Source of the DNA: an uncultured Muribaculaceae bacterium | Lineage (GTDB): Bacteria > Bacteroidota > Bacteroidia > Bacteroidales > Muribaculaceae | DNA: 64,000 bases | Direction of reading: 5' to 3' | Assembly (NCBI GenBank): GCA_910577315.1 | Contig: CAJTME010000003.1 | Location: 195,075-259,074, forward strand | Shown: positions 8,037-15,453 of the stretch, piece by piece | How the letters are laid out: every line of letters starts with the position of its first letter | Numbering within the stretch: the first letter of the stretch is position 1 | The notes under the pieces: model-generated | Databases searched by the model: none | What the model saw: only the letters and a program-made list of their open reading frames with translations | Told to the model about the DNA's origin: nothing | Made by a program: the position numbers and the translations under genes

Positions 8037-9331
8037 TCAATCATTATCGAAAGTTTCTGGCCGAGGGCAGTAACGCTCACCTTATACTCATCGCCGAGCT
8101 TCGATTTGAGGAAGCGTTTGATGGCGGCGGTGAAGTTGGTGATGCGGTACGAACGGTTTTTCTCGTTGTCCCACAGGGGGATATTGATTGTGGCCTTGAT
8201 ATATTTGTCGGTCGACAGCGACATGTCATACACGCCCTGGAACGAATTGGCGCGCAGCCATTCCTCCAGCTCGTCCTTGAATTCCGAACCGTCGGCTGGC
8301 GACTCGGTGTCGAAATCCCAGTCGGCCACCGTGGCCGATATGTTGAAGTCGAGGTTCATGGCACGGCCTTTCTTGGCCATCTGCGCGAAGGCGTCGCCGA
8401 GTTTGGTGAAGAAGTCGGGGCCGATGGTCTCGATGGCCTTGTCGACAATCACCACGGGATCGGACACGTGGTAGAACCCGCTGGTGAACGTTTCTGCGGC
8501 AAGCACGGCCTCGGTCTGGCGTTCGACGGCGCGCACCCCTACATTGGCGCCATACGTCGCGCCTTTCTGCTTCATGTCGATGTCGATTTTCACCACGATG
8601 TCGCCCGGCATCTGCTGCACCACCATGGTGCGGAGGTCGGTCTGGGCGCCGTCGCGCAGCACGTCGTCGGTCTTGGAATTTTCAAGAGCCGTGCGGAAGT
8701 CGCGGGTGGTGTAGCCGTTGGTTGAGAAAAGCTCCGAAAGCTTGTTCACGCCGGTCTTGTAGGCTGGATTGGCATCAACAAGGTCGCGCATGGCCTCGAA
8801 TCCGCCATCGCCGCTGTTCATCTCGGGCACCACCACGATGACGGGATTGATGGCCGCCTTCACCGTGGTTTCCTTCTTTTTGTCGGCCCACGCGTGGTTG
8901 AGCGCGAGGTCGTTCTTTTCGAGGTCGTTTTTAAGCGACTTGATGTTCACGGGCACCTCGAACGTGATTTTTCGCATGCCGTTGTACTTGAACTCGTCGG
9001 TCTTGACAGGCTTGCCGGCGAGCATCATTGTGTAGCGCTTGGTTGAATAGAGGCGGTAGTCATAGTCCTTGCGGGCCTCCGACAGCATTGGCTGGCCGTT
9101 CTGCAATCCCTCCACGCCATCGTGCAGCAGGGCGTTGAACGTCGATTTTATGGCCAGTTCCTCGGCCTCCTTGCCGCCCTTGTTGCAGGCCACCGTGGTG
9201 CGGAACACGGCATCGGAACCCGACTGGCGCTCCAGCGACACTTCCGACGAAAACTCCTGCGCACTGGCGCAAATGGCCGCAACTGCCATAAGGGCAGCCG
9301 CGGCCATGCGTGATAGTTTGTTTGAAAACAT
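8033..9331 (-). CDS. Exported protein of unknown function, possibly DUF6175-like
   Basis: This 432-aa protein has a signal peptide (MAAAALMAVAAICASAQ). The core contains NPVIVVVPEMNSGDGGFEAM followed by a helix and GYTTRDF. This recalls a Bacteroidota family (DUF6175) with a P-x-hydrophobic strand and a sequence about advancing to the next partner, but that match is from memory only. Four ATGA/short junctions place it in one transcript with the CsgG-like gene upstream and the two exported proteins downstream. It may be part of a periplasmic or outer-membrane complex. No catalytic motif was seen. Confidence 0.55.
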   Translation of the reverse strand: MFSNKLSRMAAAALMAVAAICASAQEFSSEVSLERQSGSDAVFRTTVACNKGGKEAEELAIKSTFNALLHDGVEGLQNGQPMLSEARKDYDYRLYSTKRYTMMLAGKPVKTDEFKYNGMRKITFEVPVNIKSLKNDLEKNDLALNHAWADKKKETTVKAAINPVIVVVPEMNSGDGGFEAMRDLVDANPAYKTGVNKLSELFSTNGYTTRDFRTALENSKTDDVLRDGAQTDLRTMVVQQMPGDIVVKIDIDMKQKGATYGANVGVRAVERQTEAVLAAETFTSGFYHVSDPVVIVDKAIETIGPDFFTKLGDAFAQMAKKGRAMNLDFNISATVADWDFDTESPADGSEFKDELEEWLRANSFQGVYDMSLSTDKYIKATINIPLWDNEKNRSYRITNFTAAIKRFLKSKLGDEYKVSVTALGQKLSIMIE

Positions 9332-9343
9332 GACTGCTTCGGA

Positions 9344-10213
9344 TTATTTTTTCTTGGATTTCGAGGTTACGAGCACGGTCTGCTGCTGGTCGAGGGCATT
9401 CTTGATTTCAACGCCGCCTTTCTTGACCTTGCACAGGGCGATGTCGTCGCCCGACACTTCCACAACCTCGATTTCGCCGATGGTCTTCTGGGCGGTGCGC
9501 TTACCGATTTTCTGTTCAAGCTTAACATCGAGTTTCAGACCCTTGACAAGGCCGTCTTCCGAACCGAGGCCAACATAGAGGGTCTCGACTTCCTTGCCGT
9601 TTTTCGACAAAGCGTCGATGTCCTCAACCGAGCCCACCAGCGGGAATGACTCCTCCACAAAACCCTTCATAGCCTTGGTAATGTCGCCTTTGAGAGCCTG
9701 GACGGCGGCATCCTCGGTTTCATACACGCCCTTGAGGCTGGTGAGGCTTATGCCCATGGCCGACTTGGGCAGGGTGAATGTCTTGGTGCCGAGCAGGCTG
9801 CCGTCGAGGGCGTTCACAACGCGCAGGGTAAAGGTGACGGTGGCATCATAGCTCATGGTGCCGCCGTCAAGACGGCTGCCGGGAACGGTCACCGATGTCA
9901 CGTCGCCGTTGAGCAGCACGTGGGCACCGCGGGTCTTGAGAGCCTCGGCGGTCTCCAGGTCGTCCGCGGCAAGGTTGTCCTGCAGCCGGCGCAGTTCTTC
10001 TTCATAACGTGATTTTTCAGTTACGGCGTCGACAATCACCATGCGGTTGGTGTTGTGGAAGCCTTCGAGCACGGCTCCGCGAACGGTTTCCACCCAGCCG
10101 TCTTTCACATGGGCGGTATTCTCAAACTCCTGGAAATAAACGGTTGGTTTTGCGGCAAAAGCCCCAAGGATAGTGGCTACGGAAAGCATCATAGCCATAA
10201 ATTGTCTTTTCAT
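9344..10213 (-). CDS. Exported CsgG/LpoB-like protein, first gene of the export operon
   Basis: This 289-aa protein has a signal peptide (MMLSVATILGAFAA) and then PTVYFQEFENTAHVKDGWVETVR, a strand followed by a helix, and NRMVIVDAVT. The order resembles the CsgG/HfaB fold of curli-type secretion pores and LpoB-like activators. The typical lipobox cysteine is absent, so an outer-membrane pore is not assured. The C-terminal third reads as a small beta-barrel-like region (GLVKGLKLDVKL to IGEIEVVEVSGDDIALCKV) like those found after CsgG-like domains in Bacteroidota. It begins the four-gene operon, 12 bases before the next gene. Confidence 0.6.
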   Translation of the reverse strand: MKRQFMAMMLSVATILGAFAAKPTVYFQEFENTAHVKDGWVETVRGAVLEGFHNTNRMVIVDAVTEKSRYEEELRRLQDNLAADDLETAEALKTRGAHVLLNGDVTSVTVPGSRLDGGTMSYDATVTFTLRVVNALDGSLLGTKTFTLPKSAMGISLTSLKGVYETEDAAVQALKGDITKAMKGFVEESFPLVGSVEDIDALSKNGKEVETLYVGLGSEDGLVKGLKLDVKLEQKIGKRTAQKTIGEIEVVEVSGDDIALCKVKKGGVEIKNALDQQQTVLVTSKSKKK

Positions 10214-10263
10214 AAAGGAAAATGCGATTATGGATTAGGATTAAATTTCTATAATTTATTTTG

Positions 10264-10271
10264 CAAAAGTA
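10264..10271 (-). promoter_or_regulatory. -7 element for the export operon
   Basis: On the minus strand this reads TACTTTTG, a match to TANNTTTG, about 50 bases before the CsgG-like start. A good TTG -33 element is not visible at the usual spacing, so the call is moderate. Confidence 0.4.
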
Positions 10272-10420
10272 TAAAATAAAAGCCAATTCGGTGATATTGA
10301 TTTAGTTAAAATTTGTAACTGCGACTTACGCAGTCGTTCTCCTTCCCGCGGTTACATAAAGCTCCGTTTGCCAAATTTGCTTAATTTTTAGTAATATAGC
10401 GATGGTTTTTGTTATATCTG

Positions 10421-10451
10421 TTGGATAGTCGGTCGCAAAGATGTAACTTTG
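10421..10451 (+). promoter_or_regulatory. Promoter of the three-gene FKBP operon
   Basis: TTG at 10421-10423, 20 bases, then TAACTTTG at 10444-10451. The predicted transcript start near 10458 places ATG 10496 downstream and excludes the longer reading frame beginning at 10409. Confidence 0.75.
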
Positions 10452-10495
10452 CCCGACGTTTCAAGCTAAACTACACACATCAAAATATCCGAATT

Positions 10496-11122
10496 ATGGA
10501 AAATCAAGAATTAGACCGTCTCAGCTATGCCCTCGGACTGAGCATGGGCAACAACTTCCGCGCCTCCGGCATCGAAAACATCAACGTGCAGGATTTAGCC
10601 GACGGTGTGGCAGCCGTGTTCTACGGCTCGCAGCCCAAAATGACCTACGACGAGGCAAAGGCTGAAATCCAGAAATATTTCACCGCCCTCGAGGCCAAGC
10701 AGCAGGAAAATGCAAAAGTTCTCGGCGAAGCCAACGCAAAGGCCGGCCGCGACTTCCTCGACGCAAACGGCAAGCGTGAGGAAGTAAAAATCACTCCCTC
10801 GGGCCTGCAATATGAAGTGCTCAAACAGGGCGAAGGCCCCAAACCCGAGGCAACCGACCGTGTGGTGGTTCACTACACCGGCAAACTCATCGACGGCACC
10901 GTATTCGACTCGAGCGAGGAACGCGGCGAGCCCGCCACTTTCGGCGTAACTCAGGTAATCCCCGGTTGGGTTGAGGCTCTCCAGATGATGAACGCCGGCA
11001 GCCAGTGGCGCCTGTTCATCCCCTCCGACCTCGCCTATGGCCCCCAGGGTGCCGGCGGTGTCATCGGTCCGAACCAAACCCTCATCTTCGACGTCACCCT
11101 GCTTGAAGTCGTAGGTAAATAA
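10496..11122 (+). CDS. FKBP-type peptidyl-prolyl isomerase, cytoplasmic form
   Basis: This 208-aa protein has an N-terminal helical dimerisation domain of the Mip/FkpA kind (LDRLSYALGLSMGNNF then a long helix KYFTALEAKQQENAKVLGEANAKAGRDFL). It is followed by a C-terminal FKBP domain (ITPSGLQYEVLKQGEG, VVVHYTGKLIDGTVFDSS, VIPGWVEALQMM, IPSDLAYG). These are the residues that form the proline-binding pocket. It catalyses cis/trans proline isomerisation in protein folding. There is no signal peptide, so it is predicted cytoplasmic, unlike its two downstream paralogues. The start follows a consensus promoter; the next gene begins two bases after the stop. Confidence 0.92.
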   Translation: MENQELDRLSYALGLSMGNNFRASGIENINVQDLADGVAAVFYGSQPKMTYDEAKAEIQKYFTALEAKQQENAKVLGEANAKAGRDFLDANGKREEVKITPSGLQYEVLKQGEGPKPEATDRVVVHYTGKLIDGTVFDSSEERGEPATFGVTQVIPGWVEALQMMNAGSQWRLFIPSDLAYGPQGAGGVIGPNQTLIFDVTLLEVVGK

Positions 11123-11124
11123 CA

Positions 11125-11802
11125 ATGAAACTCCGCACATTATCCCTCTCCATCGGCCTCACGGCCTTAGCCGCCGCAGCGCAACAGCCGGCCATCCAGC
11201 CGGCCGACTCGCTGTCGGTGGCCGTGGGCACCGTGCTCGGCGAATACATCAAGGGCTCCGTCGACCAGCTCGCCACCCTCGGCGCCAAGGTCGACCCCGA
11301 TGTATTCCTCACCACAATGGCCAAGGTGGTGAAAGGGCAGTCCACAGGATTCACGCGCGAGAGCGCCGACAACTGGATTGACGGCTACATCCGCGCCACC
11401 CGTCCCGCCGACCTTCCCGACTCATTCTCCGAGCAATCCCAGCAGCAGTTTCTCAGCGACGCCGCGGCTCTTCCAGGCGCTGTGACCACACCGTCAGGAC
11501 TGGTATTCATCGTTGAGCAGGAGGGCGAGGGCGCCATGCCCGCCGACACCGACCGCGTACAGCTCATGTATACGGGCCGCTTTTATGACAGCACCGTATT
11601 TGACGCCACCGGCTCGCCCATATCGTTTGGCGTCAACGAAGTGACACCCGGGTTTTCCGAAGGCCTGAAACTCATGAAACCCGGCGGCCGCTACCGCATC
11701 GTGATGCCGGCCTCGCTCGGCTATGGACCCGACGGCATACCCGGCGCCATTCCGGGCAACGCCGCCCTCGACTTCACTGTGGAACTAATCTCAATTCTGT
11801 AA
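11125..11802 (+). CDS. FKBP-type peptidyl-prolyl isomerase, periplasmic/secreted form
   Basis: This 225-aa paralogue has a signal peptide (LSLSIGLTALAAAAQQ), a shortened helical N-domain and a C-terminal FKBP domain (TPSGLVFIVEQEGEGAMP, VQLMYTGRFYDSTVFDAT, VTPGFSEGLKLMKPGG, MPASLGYG). The pocket residues are recognisable, but the Asp-Ser-Ser loop is altered and the first strand is more divergent, so activity may be lower. It starts two bases after the cytoplasmic FKBP and ends 25 bases before the lipoprotein FKBP. It probably folds exported proteins in the periplasm. Confidence 0.88.
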   Translation: MKLRTLSLSIGLTALAAAAQQPAIQPADSLSVAVGTVLGEYIKGSVDQLATLGAKVDPDVFLTTMAKVVKGQSTGFTRESADNWIDGYIRATRPADLPDSFSEQSQQQFLSDAAALPGAVTTPSGLVFIVEQEGEGAMPADTDRVQLMYTGRFYDSTVFDATGSPISFGVNEVTPGFSEGLKLMKPGGRYRIVMPASLGYGPDGIPGAIPGNAALDFTVELISIL

Positions 11803-11827
11803 CCAATTCAATCATAACACGATAATA

Positions 11828-12715
11828 ATGAAAAAAATCATCTATGGCGCTTGCGCGGCGCTTGTTATCATGGCATCGGCTTGCTCGAAAGGCGGCGATG
11901 CCGAAAAATCGGCCGTTCCCGCCCAACTCTCCGACTCCGTATCGATGATTTACGGACGCACCGTCGGCGGATACGTACTCGGCGACTACCAGCGTTTCGC
12001 ACAGCAGAATAAGTCTGCCGCCACCAAAAACGACATCGTCAAAGGCATCCAGCTCGCTTTCGGCAACGCCGATTCTGAGGGCATGATGATCGGTCTTCAG
12101 GTGGGTGGAAACCTCCTCAACGAAATCAAGCGTTTTGAAGAACAGGGCATCGACATCAACCGCGAGGAAGTGCTGAAAAACTTCCGCGAGGTGTTCATGG
12201 GCGACTCGCTCGACATGGACGCGCTCCGCGAGACCAGCGGACTTCTCAACACCCTTCTCGCCCAGGTTGAGCGCGTGAAGTCCGAACAGGAAGCAGCCAA
12301 GGCCGCCGAAGCTCCCGAGGCCAAGGCAAACGGCTCGTCTGCCGACGCCTTCGTCAAGAAAATCAAGGCCAGCGACCCCGAGGTAAAGACCTCCGCATCC
12401 GGCCTCAGCTATAAAATCGAAAACAAGGGCGAGGAACCCCTCGTGGGTGATAACTCACAGGTTGTAGTAAACTACGTCGGCAAACTCACCGACGGCACCG
12501 TGTTCGACCAGAGCCCCGAAGGCCAGCCCGCCACCTTCTCGCCTGCCGGCGTAATCCCCGGTTTTGCCGAAGGTCTTAAAATGCTCGGCAAGGGCGGCAA
12601 GGCAACCCTCTACATTCCCGGCGACCTCGCCTACGGCGCCCAGGGCGTTCCCCAGGCCGGCATCGGTCCCAACGCCATGCTCATCTTTGAGGTCGAAGTT
12701 GTGGACGTGAAATAA
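11828..12715 (+). CDS. FKBP-type peptidyl-prolyl isomerase, lipoprotein form
   Basis: This 295-aa paralogue begins with a lipoprotein signal ending in the lipobox ASAC (Cys19), so it should be lipidated and anchored to a membrane. A long helical N-domain of the FkpA/Mip type includes a charged Ala/Glu segment (EQEAAKAAEAPEAKANGSS, about 157-175). The FKBP domain follows (SASGLSYKIENKGEEP, VVVNYVGKLTDGTVFDQS, VIPGFAEGLKMLGKGG, IPGDLAYG). It is probably a chaperone and prolyl isomerase for outer-membrane or surface proteins. It is the last gene of the operon; a strong hairpin lies downstream. Confidence 0.92.
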   Translation: MKKIIYGACAALVIMASACSKGGDAEKSAVPAQLSDSVSMIYGRTVGGYVLGDYQRFAQQNKSAATKNDIVKGIQLAFGNADSEGMMIGLQVGGNLLNEIKRFEEQGIDINREEVLKNFREVFMGDSLDMDALRETSGLLNTLLAQVERVKSEQEAAKAAEAPEAKANGSSADAFVKKIKASDPEVKTSASGLSYKIENKGEEPLVGDNSQVVVNYVGKLTDGTVFDQSPEGQPATFSPAGVIPGFAEGLKMLGKGGKATLYIPGDLAYGAQGVPQAGIGPNAMLIFEVEVVDVK

Positions 12716-12741
12716 TCCGTGTTTTTTGATATAACAAGAAT

Positions 12742-12788
12742 ACAAAATTTGAGGAGCGGCATAAAGTATGCCGCTCCTCAAATTTTGT
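12742..12788. terminator. Perfect 22-base-pair hairpin, bidirectional terminator
   Basis: Arms 12742-12763 and 12767-12788 pair perfectly around a 3-base loop (AAG). The outer part is A-rich on one side and T-rich on the other (AAAATTT/AAATTTT), so it can act for the FKBP operon and for the convergent DUF2442 gene. Confidence 0.85.
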
Positions 12789-12799
12789 GCATATAAGCT

Positions 12800-13030
12800 T
12801 TATGCGTCCGTTCCGTGCTGCAGAAGCCACTCAGGCGCTATATCGGCCCCATTAGTCCAAAAAATTGTGGCACCGAGGCCAAACTGCTCAAACCGCCGCA
12901 AATCTTTCAGCTCGCGGTAAGCCGGATAAGACAGCAAAGGCGACAGGTCGACTTTTTTGCAATCGCCATTGTTGAACTTACAGATTAACGTATAACCGCC
13001 TGCATAATCGGCTGATAAGACTTTCAACAT
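12800..13030 (-). CDS. DUF2442-family small protein
   Basis: This 76-aa protein contains YTLICKFNNGDCKKVDLSPLL, then PAYRELKDLRRFEQFGLG and TIFWTNGADIAPEWL. That is the DUF2442 pattern: a strand, G-x-x-x-x-VDLSP, a helix, and the ending W-x-N-G-x-D-x-xPE. Its biochemical function is unknown. ATG 13030 is used because a TTG eight codons earlier lies inside the upstream gene. It follows the DUF4160 gene with a 4-base gap. DUF4160/DUF2442 pairs are common in bacteria and have been suspected of being toxin-antitoxin-like; this is not shown here. Confidence 0.8.
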   Translation of the reverse strand: MLKVLSADYAGGYTLICKFNNGDCKKVDLSPLLSYPAYRELKDLRRFEQFGLGATIFWTNGADIAPEWLLQHGTDA

Positions 13031-13034
13031 AATT

Positions 13035-13286
13035 TCAATATTTAATTTTTTCAATCAATTCTCCACGTTGAGCCTTTTCCCATATATCCATCACTTCACA
13101 TTCATGCTCGTCAAGGAATTCATTTATTAATTTTATATCCTTAGAACGTGCCCTCCCTTCGACAACTCGGTCTTTTATGGTTATAGTGAACTCATCGTCA
13201 CCGCTAATGACATGGATGTGGGGAGGATTATGGTCAAAACCATAAATGTAGACTAATAGTCCTTTGATTATATATATGGCTCCCAT
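13035..13286 (-). CDS. DUF4160-family small protein
   Basis: This 83-aa protein contains LLVYIYGFDHNPPHIHVISG, the family signature (a strand, then H-x-PPH-x-H-V), followed by a strand and helix and the end EVMDIWEKAQRGELIEKI. The histidine cluster could bind metal, but no reaction is known. A longer frame reaches TTG 13307, but that codon lies in a consensus -7 element, so ATG 13286 is the start. It is the first gene of a two-gene unit with the DUF2442 gene, and the pair is less GC-rich than its surroundings, consistent with transfer. Confidence 0.8.
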   Translation of the reverse strand: MGAIYIIKGLLVYIYGFDHNPPHIHVISGDDEFTITIKDRVVEGRARSKDIKLINEFLDEHECEVMDIWEKAQRGELIEKIKY

Positions 13287-13304
13287 TACAGTTTCATATT
13301 TTTG

Positions 13305-13335
13305 CAAAGATATATCCTGTTTTCCACATATGCAA
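13305..13335 (-). promoter_or_regulatory. Promoter of the DUF4160/DUF2442 pair
   Basis: Reading the minus strand, TTG (13335-13333) is followed by 20 bases and TATCTTTG (13312-13305). It is a full consensus match and fixes the DUF4160 start downstream at 13286. Confidence 0.75.
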
Positions 13336-13357
13336 CTGTTTTACATATTTTTAGCCC

Positions 13358-13412
13358 CGTTACAATATGAATGGCGCCGGCAGAGTCTGCCGGCGCCATT
13401 CATATTGTAACG
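13358..13412. terminator. Perfect 55-base palindrome (27-base arms)
   Basis: Arms 13358-13384 and 13386-13412 are perfectly complementary around a single central base. It follows the minus-strand 54-aa gene by 7 bases and so probably ends that transcript. The T-rich end is weak (CGTTACAATAT), so the length of the perfect stem rather than a U-run would do the work. Confidence 0.65.
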
Positions 13413-13419
13413 TCTCTTA

Positions 13420-13584
13420 TTACTTGCCGAGCACCTTATGATGCTGTTCCTTTTTCAGGCGATGATGGATTTTGTGCAATTCGTGCACACCGCAGAAAGC
13501 GGCTGCTACAGTTGCTGCCTGAAGGGCGAGTTTTGCAATTTTGAAACCGAGATGGAGACCGTAAGATTCTTGTTCGTGACTCAT
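13420..13584 (-). CDS. Small basic protein with one hydrophobic helix, unknown
   Basis: This 54-aa protein reads MSHEQESYGLHLGFKIAKL, then an Ala-rich hydrophobic helix (about 15-31, ending AATVAAAFCG), then a histidine/lysine-rich tail (HELHKIHHRLKKEQHHK). The open frame extends 38 codons further upstream, but that stretch is atypical and ATG 13584 is the simplest start. It looks like a small membrane-associated protein. I know of no family. It is transcribed toward the long palindrome at 13358-13412 and away from the M48 protease gene. Confidence 0.5.
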   Translation of the reverse strand: MSHEQESYGLHLGFKIAKLALQAATVAAAFCGVHELHKIHHRLKKEQHHKVLGK

Positions 13585-13686
13585 AGTTGTAGGGTTTAAA
13601 GGGTTATACTGTTTGGTTATGGTCATAGACCGTAGATATAACATCGCCCCGGCGCCGATTGTTGCATTTATCCGCGAAAAAGCGGC

Positions 13687-13714
13687 TTGCGTTCCCATAT
13701 TTTTGCTACCTTTG
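13687..13714 (+). promoter_or_regulatory. Promoter of the M48 protease gene
   Basis: TTG at 13687-13689, a 17-base spacer and TACCTTTG at 13707-13714. The transcript would begin about 45 bases before ATG 13766. Confidence 0.65.
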
Positions 13715-13765
13715 CACCATCGATTCTATAGACATTTTTACTCTTAGATACCTAACTTCGGACTT

Positions 13766-14548
13766 ATGAAAAAACTGACACGAATCCTCCTGGTGGCAGC
13801 AGTCGCTCTGATGAGTCTGCAAGCCTCCGCACAATTCAACGTGGGCCGCGCCGTGAAAGGCGCCGCATCGGCTGCAAAGGCCGTAACCCTTACCGACGCA
13901 CAGATGGTGCAGTATGTGAAAGAATACATCGACTGGATGGACACCCACAATCCCGTGCTGCCCGAGGACGACCCCTACACCCAGCGCCTGCGCAAGCTCA
14001 CCGAGGGTCTCACCGACGTTGAAGGCATGCCCCTCAACTTCAAGGTTTACAACGTGATTGACGTCAACGCATTTGCCTGTGCCGACGGCTCAATCCGCGT
14101 GTTCGCTGCCCTCATGGACATCATGAGCGACGACGAACTCCTCGGCGTAATCGGCCACGAAGTCGGCCACGTAGCCCACAAGGACTCCAAGAAAGCCTTC
14201 AAGCAGGCCCTCCTCACCTCGGCCCTCAAAGAAGGAATCGCATCGACCAACAGCACCGCCGCTGCCCTGACCGACTCGCAGATCGGTTCGCTCGGCGAGG
14301 CTCTCGCCGGTTCCACCTACTCGCAGAAGCAGGAACGCGGCGCCGACGACTACGGCTACGAATTCCTCAAGTCTCACGGAAAGAATCCCCGCGCCATGGC
14401 CGCATCGTTCACCAAACTCAAGGAGCTTCAGGGCGAAGCCGCCAAGACTTCAAAGGTAAACCAGCTCTTCTCGTCGCACCCCGACCTCGACTCGCGCATC
14501 AAGCGCATGCAGGAGCGCGCCGACAAGGAGAACATCCCCGCCCTCTGA
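13766..14548 (+). CDS. M48-family zinc metalloprotease, periplasmic
   Basis: This 260-aa protein has a signal peptide (LLVAAVALMSLQASAQ) and the zinc site HEVGH at 131-135. The third ligand is probably Glu190 in QKQERGADDYG. FACADGSIRVFAALMDIMSDDELLGVIGHEVGH is the usual M48 sequence order. Homologues such as BepA and LoiP degrade or repair misassembled outer-membrane proteins, so a quality-control role in the periplasm is likely. The ending SSHPDLDSRIKRMQE is the typical C-terminal S-x-HP motif of this family. It has its own promoter and terminator, so it is probably monocistronic. Confidence 0.92.
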   Translation: MKKLTRILLVAAVALMSLQASAQFNVGRAVKGAASAAKAVTLTDAQMVQYVKEYIDWMDTHNPVLPEDDPYTQRLRKLTEGLTDVEGMPLNFKVYNVIDVNAFACADGSIRVFAALMDIMSDDELLGVIGHEVGHVAHKDSKKAFKQALLTSALKEGIASTNSTAAALTDSQIGSLGEALAGSTYSQKQERGADDYGYEFLKSHGKNPRAMAASFTKLKELQGEAAKTSKVNQLFSSHPDLDSRIKRMQERADKENIPAL

Positions 14549-14564
14549 ACCGACTGAAATAAAG

Positions 14565-14606
14565 AGACATAAGCCACGCCACACCCGGCGCAGCTTATGT
14601 CTTTTT
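14565..14606 (+). terminator. Intrinsic terminator of the M48 gene
   Basis: AGACATAAGC (14565-14574) pairs with GCTTATGTCT (14593-14602) and is followed by a short T-run. It lies before the GDPD gene, whose start is at 14627. Confidence 0.7.
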
Positions 14607-14626
14607 CATCATCCATCACCACAATT

Positions 14627-15382
14627 ATGAAACAACTCGCTTTTATCCTTGCGGCAGCGGCAGCCCTCTGCGCCACCGCCGCCGAACCCGTCCTGGTGGG
14701 CCATCGGGGCTCTGACATCGGCATCGAAAGCTCCCGCGAAGCCCTCGAGGAAGGCGCCCGCCGCGGCTATCCCTTCCTTGAATCCGACATCCGCGTGGCC
14801 GGCGACGGCACCTTCGTGCTGTCCCACGACGAGACAACCGAACGCCTCGGCTCGGGCCTGGTCGTCGCCGCAACCTCCGCCGACTCGCTACTGGCCGACA
14901 CCCTCAGGCAAACCCGCTGGGACATCCCCTACGAAGGCCGCATGGCCACCCTGGCCGACATGCTCGAAATCTGCAAGCAATATGGCTGCCGCCCCCTCAT
15001 CGAACTGAAATGGGCCACGGGCATCAATTCGGAAGACACATCGGGCATCCCGGCACTGATAGACTTCATCACTGAGGCCGGCATGCGCGACAAATGCATG
15101 ATTCTCACCTCCATGAAGCCCTGCCTCGAATACATCCGCGAGCACTATCCCGACGTTGAGCTCCAGCTGCTCGTCCAGACCAAGGTCGACGAGAATTTCG
15201 ACTGGTGCGTCAAGCACAACATGGGCATCGACATCCATCACAGCGCCGTGACCCCCGAGCGCGTCGAGCGATTCCACGCCGCCGGCCTCCCCGTTAACGT
15301 ATGGACGGTCAACACCCCCGAAGACCGCGCCCGATTCACCGAAATGGGCGTCGACTACATCACCACCGACCGCCTCAGATAA
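14627..15382 (+). CDS. Glycerophosphodiester phosphodiesterase, exported
   Basis: This 251-aa protein has a short signal peptide (LAFILAAAAALCATAA). The GDPD TIM-barrel motifs follow: VLVGHRGSDIGIESS (the catalytic HRG with the usual E-N changed to E-S), FLESDIRVAGDGTFVLSHDETTERL (E-x-D metal ligands and the second catalytic histidine) and PLIELKW. It hydrolyses glycerophosphodiesters to glycerol-3-phosphate and an alcohol, recycling phospholipid head groups in the periplasm. ATG 14627 is preferred over an earlier start at 14597, which lies in the terminator. It precedes nadB by 71 bases and has no clear terminator. Confidence 0.9.
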   Translation: MKQLAFILAAAAALCATAAEPVLVGHRGSDIGIESSREALEEGARRGYPFLESDIRVAGDGTFVLSHDETTERLGSGLVVAATSADSLLADTLRQTRWDIPYEGRMATLADMLEICKQYGCRPLIELKWATGINSEDTSGIPALIDFITEAGMRDKCMILTSMKPCLEYIREHYPDVELQLLVQTKVDENFDWCVKHNMGIDIHHSAVTPERVERFHAAGLPVNVWTVNTPEDRARFTEMGVDYITTDRLR

Positions 15383-15427
15383 CAGGCGCCCCGAAAACTT
15401 AAAATTCCAAATTCAAAATTATTTCAT

Positions 15428-15435
15428 TACATTTG
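15428..15435 (+). promoter_or_regulatory. -7 element for nadB
   Basis: TACATTTG matches TANNTTTG, and the predicted transcript start lies about 12 bases before ATG 15454. A TTG start at 15433 would fall inside this element. The -33 element is weak. Confidence 0.5.
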
Positions 15436-15453
15436 CAGCATAATTTTTCTGCA

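Noticed and set aside
10409..10495. N-terminal extension of the first FKBP
   Set aside because: This segment contains the -7 element at 10444-10451 and has no homology to the FKBP; the start at 10496 is correct.
13287..13307. TTG start for the DUF4160 gene
   Set aside because: It lies inside a consensus -7 element on the same strand; ATG 13286 is downstream.
15433..15453. Upstream TTG start for nadB
   Set aside because: The codon lies inside TACATTTG, the -7 element; ATG 15454 gives the standard NadB start.
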